Shown here: positions 58,327 to 64,000 of the stretch, piece by piece
How the letters are laid out: every line of letters begins with the position of its first letter
Numbering within the stretch: position 1 is the stretch's first letter
Assembly (NCBI RefSeq): GCF_004331285.1
Contig: NZ_SJOH01000002.1
Span: 62,001-126,000, forward strand
Origin: Acinetobacter sp. ANC 3781
Lineage (GTDB): Bacteria > Pseudomonadota > Gammaproteobacteria > Pseudomonadales > Moraxellaceae
DNA length: 64,000 nucleotides
Direction: 5' to 3'
The notes under the pieces: generated by a model
Database searches by the model: none
What the model was told of the DNA's origin: nothing
Seen by the model: the letters and a program-made list of their open reading frames with translations, nothing else
Made by a program: the position numbers and the translations under genes

Positions 58327-61011
58327 TTACACTCCTACCGCGACTGATACAGGCTCTGCAAGTGAAACTGTCGGTGCAAGACCAACTGGATAACCGATAT
58401 AACCTGTAGGTAAGTATTCAATCACTTGAACTGGAAGGCTTATTGTTGCCTCGCCTGATTTCACCGTGATTTTTTGGCCGTCTTGAACATTTAAGCGTGC
58501 AGCATCTTGTTCACCTACCGCAAACATGGCAGCAGGAATACGTGATTCCATCGCCGGAGTTTTCACAGTGAACTCACCAGAACCGAAAATGTGGTGCATC
58601 GGTACTAAACGGAAACTTTCTGAATTCACCACAACTGGGGTTGGTGCAACGAAAGTACGTGCAGGACGTTTTTTCAGACGATCAAATAAACGAATGCCTG
58701 AATCACCACCTTTCAAGTGACCACCCACGTTGTCCTGGAATTTGTTCCAGGCCTGTGGAGAGTTCCAGCCTGCAGACCATGCAAATGGTACAAGCGAAGA
58801 CGGGGTCTGATTCCCCACATAACCTTCCATAGAGAACGTTAATGCAGAATCGATATCAATCGGTTGTTTCGGTTCATGTACAGATAACGGCGCACGCATA
58901 GCAGTACGACCTGAATAACGGCGTGGTTCACGCGCAATTTTCAAGCCATGCACACGGAAGCCAGCATCTGGTGCCACATCTTGAATGGCTTCAAGTGCAG
59001 GGACATTCTTCACAACAGAATCAATGACGTCATCCAGCAATGTCCATGAAATTGCCTTACCTTGTAAGCCAGTTTCAAGGGCATGTAACCAACGCCATGA
59101 TTCTTTAATCGCATACTCTGGTTTGTGGTAGCTTGGGTCATACACTTGGTAGAAACGTTGTGCACGGCCTTCTTGCGATACCACAGTACCATCACCTTCC
59201 GCGAAGCTTGCCGCTGAAAGTACAATCGATGCTTTCGCAACAGTTGCAGTTTCCGCATGATCAAGCACGATCACTTCATTTGCCTTGGCAAATGCCGCGT
59301 CCACTTGAGCGGTTGGCAAACGACGGTATAGGTCATTTTCAACCACGATAATGGCATCATAATCTTGAGCGAATGCTTGTTCCAAGCTTAAACCACCGAA
59401 GATTGCCAAGCCCATTGAGTTCACTTCAGGAACAGTCAAGCTAAGACCCGCATTTGAACCCAGGTTTTGCGCAACTTGTGCTGCCGCTTCCATGATTGCA
59501 GGGTCTTGTAAGCTTGTACCAGAGATGATCAATGGCTTTTTCGCAGCTTTTAATGTGTCAGCAATGGTTTGCGCAAATGCTTTCGCATCGTCATCTAAAC
59601 CAGTGATATTTTCACCCGCAACTGCTGCAGCAACCGCAAAGCCTAAACGTGCGATGTCGTTCGGAGACGCAACTACTTCACCCGTCGCAACATCTGCTAA
59701 ACGAGTTTGAGTTGCAGCAAGGATGTAAATGGGAGATTTCGCATCTTGACCAATACGTTGTACCGGTTCAGCCAGCCATTCTTGAGTACGACGTTCTGCA
59801 GCCATTTCTTTGGCTTTGTTTTTCGCAGCCTGGCGAACAGACAAAGCCATTCGTGGTGCAGTTTGAGTTAAGTCTTCACCCAAAATCAATACAGCATCAT
59901 AACTTTCGATTTCACGCATCGTCGGGTTATAAACACCCTCGGTTTGCATGATCGATGCAGCCAGTTCAACCAGATTTTGTTCTTTTTGAGACATACCTGT
60001 TGAATAGTTCTCTTGACCGACCAATTCACGAAGCGCGAAGTTAGATTCAAGAGATGCACGTGGAGAACCAATACCCAAAACTTTTTTGTCTTGAATATTT
60101 GCAATCACGGTATCAAGCGCCTGATCTACAGAAACTGTAGTCACATTTCCACCTGAACGGAACTGTGGCTGACGCGGACGATCTTCACGGTTTACATAAC
60201 CGGTACCGAAACGACCTTTATCGCAAAGGAAGTATTGGTTAACGTCACCATTAAAGCGGTTTTCTACGCGGCGGATTTCACCATAACGTTCACCCGGAGA
60301 GATGTTACAACCTGAAGAACAGCCGTGGCATACGCTTGGCGCATATTGCATGTCCCATTTACGGTTATAGCGTTCTGAGTGGGTTTTATCGGTAAATACA
60401 CCCGTCGGACAAACTTCAGTCAAGTTACCCGAGAATTCAGATTCTAGCGTTCCTGATTCTGGACGACCGAAGTAAACTCGAGAAGCGCTCGCATACACAC
60501 CAAAGTCCGTACCACCTGCATAGTCATTATAGTAACGAACACAACGGTAACATGCGATACAACGGTTCATTTCGTGTGAAATGAATGAGCCTAGCTCCTG
60601 GTTGTAATGGGTACGTTTGGTGAAACGGTAGCGACGACGGTCGTGCTGTGTCATCACCGTCATATCTTGTAAATGACAGTGACCACCCTCTTCACAAACT
60701 GGACAGTCGTGCGGGTGGTTGGTCATCAAGAATTCAACAATCGAAGCACGGAAATCCTTCGCTTCTTTGTCTTCAATCGAGATATAGGTATTGTCAGATG
60801 CAGGCGTCATACATGACATGACTAAACGACCACGCGTATCTTCTGGATTCGCGTATTGAGTCACGGCACATTGACGGCAAGAACCAACCGAACCTAAGGA
60901 TGGATGCCAACAAAAGTATGGAATATCCAGACCCAAAGACAAACATGCTTGTAGCAAGTTTTCCGAGCCATTTACTTCGTAGTCTTTTCCATCGACATGA
61001 ATTGTAGCCAT
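58327..61011 (-). CDS. nuoG: NADH-quinone oxidoreductase subunit G
   Basis: This 894-residue subunit has an N-terminal 2Fe-2S domain ([15 protein letters not shown]), the His/Cys N5 ligands in [18 protein letters not shown], a 4Fe-4S set in [11 protein letters not shown] with CPTG, and the extra N7 cluster motif CHGCSSGC with a later Cys (FLCDKGRFG). The rest is a molybdopterin-oxidoreductase-like fold without bound cofactor. N7 is found only in some bacterial complexes, including the E. coli one. Confidence 0.96.
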   Translation of the reverse strand: MATIHVDGKDYEVNGSENLLQACLSLGLDIPYFCWHPSLGSVGSCRQCAVTQYANPEDTRGRLVMSCMTPASDNTYISIEDKEAKDFRASIVEFLMTNHPHDCPVCEEGGHCHLQDMTVMTQHDRRRYRFTKRTHYNQELGSFISHEMNRCIACYRCVRYYNDYAGGTDFGVYASASRVYFGRPESGTLESEFSGNLTEVCPTGVFTDKTHSERYNRKWDMQYAPSVCHGCSSGCNISPGERYGEIRRVENRFNGDVNQYFLCDKGRFGTGYVNREDRPRQPQFRSGGNVTTVSVDQALDTVIANIQDKKVLGIGSPRASLESNFALRELVGQENYSTGMSQKEQNLVELAASIMQTEGVYNPTMREIESYDAVLILGEDLTQTAPRMALSVRQAAKNKAKEMAAERRTQEWLAEPVQRIGQDAKSPIYILAATQTRLADVATGEVVASPNDIARLGFAVAAAVAGENITGLDDDAKAFAQTIADTLKAAKKPLIISGTSLQDPAIMEAAAQVAQNLGSNAGLSLTVPEVNSMGLAIFGGLSLEQAFAQDYDAIIVVENDLYRRLPTAQVDAAFAKANEVIVLDHAETATVAKASIVLSAASFAEGDGTVVSQEGRAQRFYQVYDPSYHKPEYAIKESWRWLHALETGLQGKAISWTLLDDVIDSVVKNVPALEAIQDVAPDAGFRVHGLKIAREPRRYSGRTAMRAPLSVHEPKQPIDIDSALTFSMEGYVGNQTPSSLVPFAWSAGWNSPQAWNKFQDNVGGHLKGGDSGIRLFDRLKKRPARTFVAPTPVVVNSESFRLVPMHHIFGSGEFTVKTPAMESRIPAAMFAVGEQDAARLNVQDGQKITVKSGEATISLPVQVIEYLPTGYIGYPVGLAPTVSLAEPVSVAVGV

Positions 61012-61022
61012 AGTCGAATTCC

Positions 61023-62354
61023 TTAAACTTGTTCTGCGTTGCTAGCTTGAGCAGCAGGACGATTCGTCACTTTTGCTTCAAACTCGCTACGGAAATGTTT
61101 GAGTGCGCCCATAAGCGGTTCCATTGCACCCGGGGCGTGGGCACAGAAAGTTTTACCAATCCATAACTTACGCGTTAACTCTTGTAAGTGATCGATATCT
61201 TCCTGTTTACCTTCGCCATTCTCTAAAGCTTTAAGCGCTTTTACTGCCCAAGGTAGACCATCACGACATGGAGTACAGAAACCACATGATTCACGCGCAA
61301 AGAATTCTTCTAAGTTACGTGTCGCTGAAACCATACATTGGGTTTCATCAACCACCATTAACAAACAAGTTCCTAAACGTGAGCCTGCTTTCATGATGCT
61401 TTCAGCATCCATTGGCAGGTCAATGTGTTCAGCAGCCAAGAAGTCTGTAGAAGCACCACCAGGTAACCATGCTTTTAATTTAAGACCATCACGCATACCA
61501 CCGGCATGATCTTCAATCACTTCACGCGCTGTCGTACCAAAAGGAAGCTCCCATAAACCCGGGAACTTCACCTTGCCTGATGCGCCATAAATTTTTGTGC
61601 CTGGATCTTTCGATTTACCCGCAGATAAACCGACATACCATTCAGGACCACGAAGAATGATGGCTGGCAAGTTATTAAAGGTCTCTACGTTATTGACAAT
61701 GGTAGGACGACCCCAAGCCCCTGCAACTTGCGGGAATGGCGGTTTGGTACGCGGATTGGCACGGCGACCTTCAAGCGAGTTAATCAATGCAGTTTCTTCA
61801 CCGCAGATATAACGACCCGCACCGGTATGCACATGTAAATCAAAGTTCCAGCCAGTACCGAGGATATTGTCCCCTAGGTAACCTTTGGCACGAACCTGTT
61901 CAAGCGCTTCGTTTAAATACTTCGCAGCTTCAATGTATTCACCACGGATGAAGATATAACCTTGAGTTGCTTCTAATGTATAAGCAGCAATCAGCATACC
62001 TTCAATCAATTGGTGTGGAAGATCTTCCATCAACAAACGGTCTTTGAAGGTACCCGGTTCCATTTCATCGGCATTACAGATCAGGTAACGTGGACCGCCA
62101 TCATTTGGCGCCATCAATGACCATTTAATCCCTGCCGGGAAACCTGCACCACCACGACCTTTTACAGTTGCAGCTTTAACCACGTCAAGTACTTCAGCCG
62201 GTTTCATGGCAATGGCTTTTTTAAAGCCTGCATAACCTTCAAGCGCTTCGTAATCATCAGCATTACGGACATTGGCTTGTTTGCTTAAACGCCAAGTAAG
62301 TGGATGAGTTTCCGGGTTACCGTCACCGTAAATTGGTTTTGGTTCAGTATTCAT
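61023..62354 (-). CDS. nuoF: NADH-quinone oxidoreductase subunit F
   Basis: This 443-residue NADH-oxidising subunit has the FMN/NADH motif [14 protein letters not shown] at about 68-81 and the N3 cluster ligands in [12 protein letters not shown] plus a later Cys in [10 protein letters not shown]. It overlaps nuoE by 4 bp and forms the electron-input module with NuoE and NuoG. Confidence 0.97.
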   Translation of the reverse strand: MNTEPKPIYGDGNPETHPLTWRLSKQANVRNADDYEALEGYAGFKKAIAMKPAEVLDVVKAATVKGRGGAGFPAGIKWSLMAPNDGGPRYLICNADEMEPGTFKDRLLMEDLPHQLIEGMLIAAYTLEATQGYIFIRGEYIEAAKYLNEALEQVRAKGYLGDNILGTGWNFDLHVHTGAGRYICGEETALINSLEGRRANPRTKPPFPQVAGAWGRPTIVNNVETFNNLPAIILRGPEWYVGLSAGKSKDPGTKIYGASGKVKFPGLWELPFGTTAREVIEDHAGGMRDGLKLKAWLPGGASTDFLAAEHIDLPMDAESIMKAGSRLGTCLLMVVDETQCMVSATRNLEEFFARESCGFCTPCRDGLPWAVKALKALENGEGKQEDIDHLQELTRKLWIGKTFCAHAPGAMEPLMGALKHFRSEFEAKVTNRPAAQASNAEQV

Positions 62355-62860
62355 AGATACTTCTCCAATAACTGTTTAACCGAAGTCACTTCAACCAATC
62401 CGTGAGTGTCTTCATCAATCATTAAGGTTGGGCCTTTGTCACAGTTACCTAAGCAGCAAATCGGCAGCAAGGTAAAACGACCATCAGCGGTAGTTTGACC
62501 AAACTGAATACCGAGTTCACGCTGGAACGCTTCAGCCAAAGTTTCTGCACCCATCAGGAAACAGGCAATCGAGTCACATAACAAAATTACGTGACGACCA
62601 ACAGGTTGGCGATAGATACGGTTATAGAACGTTGCAACACCTTCTAAATCCGCAACACTCATAGAGAGCATTTGTGCAATCGCATTCATTTGCGCATCAT
62701 CTACCCAGCCATTACGGCGTTGAACGCATTTCAATGCATCCAAACATGCAGCACGCGGGTACGGATAATGTTCAATGTGATGTTCGATATCGTGGATTTC
62801 TTCCGAAGTTAAAATCCCTTCAATATTCACACGTGGCTTTTTATCAGTCAAAATCATCAT
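62351..62860 (-). CDS. nuoE: NADH-quinone oxidoreductase subunit E
   Basis: This 169-residue thioredoxin-like subunit binds the N1a 2Fe-2S cluster through Cys residues in LCDSIAC and [12 protein letters not shown]. It starts 14 bp after nuoCD. Confidence 0.96.
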   Translation of the reverse strand: MMILTDKKPRVNIEGILTSEEIHDIEHHIEHYPYPRAACLDALKCVQRRNGWVDDAQMNAIAQMLSMSVADLEGVATFYNRIYRQPVGRHVILLCDSIACFLMGAETLAEAFQRELGIQFGQTTADGRFTLLPICCLGNCDKGPTLMIDEDTHGLVEVTSVKQLLEKYL

Positions 62861-62874
62861 AATGCGTTTACCCC

Positions 62875-64000
62875 TTAGCGATCCACGTCAGCCATTACGA
62901 CGTCAATTGTCGCTAAATAAATGATTAAGTCAGATACAAGACTGCCGTTAATCACGGAAGGCATTTGCTGTAAATGGGTGAAAGTTGGTGTACGAATACG
63001 GGTACGGTAACTCATGGTTGACTTGTCTGAAGTCAAGTAGTAGTTACTTGCACCTTTCACCACTTCTGCCATCACAGATGCTTCACCTGCAGGCATTACA
63101 GGCCCCCATGACACGCTCAAGAAGTGCGTAATCAAAGTTTCAATATCTTGTAATGTCTTGTCTTTTGGTGGTGGAACTGCCAGTGGATGGTCTGCTTTAT
63201 AGGCACCGGACGGCATGTTATCTAAACATTGCTTCACGATTTTCAGTGATTCTTCAATTTCACGGAAATGCACCATAACACGCGCGTAAGCATCGCCTTC
63301 GTACTCTAAAGGCACCTCGAAGTCATAGTTTTCGTAGCCGCTATACGGACGATATTTACGAACGTCAAAGTCAATACCTGTTGCACGAAGACCGGTACCG
63401 GTTACACCCCAAGCCAATGCAGATTTTGCATCGTACTGCGCAACATTACGAGTACGACCAACAAACACCGAGTTTTTCAGTGCTGCTGTGTAATACTCGT
63501 TCATACGCTTCGGCATCCAGTCCAGGATTTCGCGAATCAGGTGCTGCCAGTTGTTGGGAAGGTCGTGCGCAGTACCGCCAATACGGAACCAAGCTGGATG
63601 CATACGGTAACCCGTGATCGCTTCGATGGCGTCATAGATTTTCTGACGATCGGCGAACATATAGAATACTGGCGTCATACCGCCGGCATCCTGAATTGCA
63701 GTACCGATATACAACAAGTGGTTATTGATACGGAATAACTCAGACATCATGACACGGATACATTGCGCACGGTCAGGAACAGTGATTCCTGCCATTTGTT
63801 CCACACCCATCACATAAGGCATGTTTTGCGCACAACCACCCAAGTAGTCAACACGGTCGGTATACGGAATGAATGAATGCCAGGTTTGACGTTCAGCCAT
63901 CTTTTCCACACCACGGTGGTGATAACCGATATCAGGCACGCAGTCTTTCACTTCTTCGCCATCTAACTGCAAGATTACACGGAATGCACCATGCGCAGAG
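62875..64000 (-). CDS. nuoCD: NADH-quinone oxidoreductase subunit C/D, partial
   Basis: The C-terminal NuoD part is seen and runs off the right edge; the frame is open to the end ([14 protein letters not shown]). It carries the quinone-site sequence [10 protein letters not shown] and ends [24 protein letters not shown]. In Acinetobacter and enterobacteria NuoC and NuoD are fused, so the C half should lie beyond the window. That fusion is inferred, not seen here. The internal TTG near 63972 is not a real start. Confidence 0.92.
   Translation of the reverse strand, partial: SAHGAFRVILQLDGEEVKDCVPDIGYHHRGVEKMAERQTWHSFIPYTDRVDYLGGCAQNMPYVMGVEQMAGITVPDRAQCIRVMMSELFRINNHLLYIGTAIQDAGGMTPVFYMFADRQKIYDAIEAITGYRMHPAWFRIGGTAHDLPNNWQHLIREILDWMPKRMNEYYTAALKNSVFVGRTRNVAQYDAKSALAWGVTGTGLRATGIDFDVRKYRPYSGYENYDFEVPLEYEGDAYARVMVHFREIEESLKIVKQCLDNMPSGAYKADHPLAVPPPKDKTLQDIETLITHFLSVSWGPVMPAGEASVMAEVVKGASNYYLTSDKSTMSYRTRIRTPTFTHLQQMPSVINGSLVSDLIIYLATIDVVMADVDR

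Noticed and set aside
58526..60104. Plus- and minus-strand frames inside nuoG
   Set aside because: They are alternate-frame shadows of nuoG.

Overview
The window looks like a piece of an Acinetobacter chromosome. The support is an AT-rich base composition, a tmRNA with an ANDE-type tag, a nuo operon with a NuoC-NuoD fusion, and glpK, emrAB, hemB and upp loci of the moraxellacean type. The species cannot be fixed from the sequence alone.

Positions 1 to about 28457 are a genomic island whose right end abuts the 3' end of the tmRNA gene ssrA. A P4-type tyrosine integrase (27135-28274) lies next to ssrA. The left end of the island is outside the window. Its main cargo is a complete BREX type 1 anti-phage operon read leftwards: a small HTH protein, brxA, brxB, brxC, an ATPase gene, a PD-(D/E)XK-like nuclease gene, pglX, pglZ and brxL. 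The ATPase/nuclease pair is not part of the BREX core. It is spliced between brxC and pglX with 4-bp and 1-bp overlaps and is the best candidate for an undescribed defence module.

Between BREX and the integrase lie mobile-element housekeeping genes: an AlpA-type regulator, a phiC31 Gp3-like recombination directionality factor homologue, a YqaJ/lambda-type exonuclease, a DUF932 protein and a zinc-ribbon protein. Most of these are separated by terminator-like hairpins. Then come a GC-rich, strongly self-complementary stretch (19926-20090) that looks like a structured RNA, a run of small membrane proteins and lipoproteins, one lipoprotein gene split by an 881-bp IS5-type element, and three inovirus Gp2 (YagK/YfjJ)-like proteins.

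From ssrA rightwards the window is chromosomal core: glpK; the emrA-emrB efflux pair; a thioesterase; hemB; thiO; a TIGR01777 epimerase-like gene; a LysE exporter; a D-cysteine desulfhydrase/ACC deaminase-like enzyme; a YhiN-type flavoprotein; a large multi-TM mechanosensitive-type channel; several small envelope proteins; a divergent fpr/finR pair (ferredoxin reductase and its LysR regulator); two cold-shock-domain genes; upp; and the NADH dehydrogenase I operon from nuoN back to nuoCD, which runs off the right edge.

Non-coding points of interest are an exact 146-bp tandem duplication that copies the start region of a small gene (42638-42929), an orphan strong terminator suggesting an sRNA (about 37740-37935), and the dispersed-type repeat near 47.1 kb.
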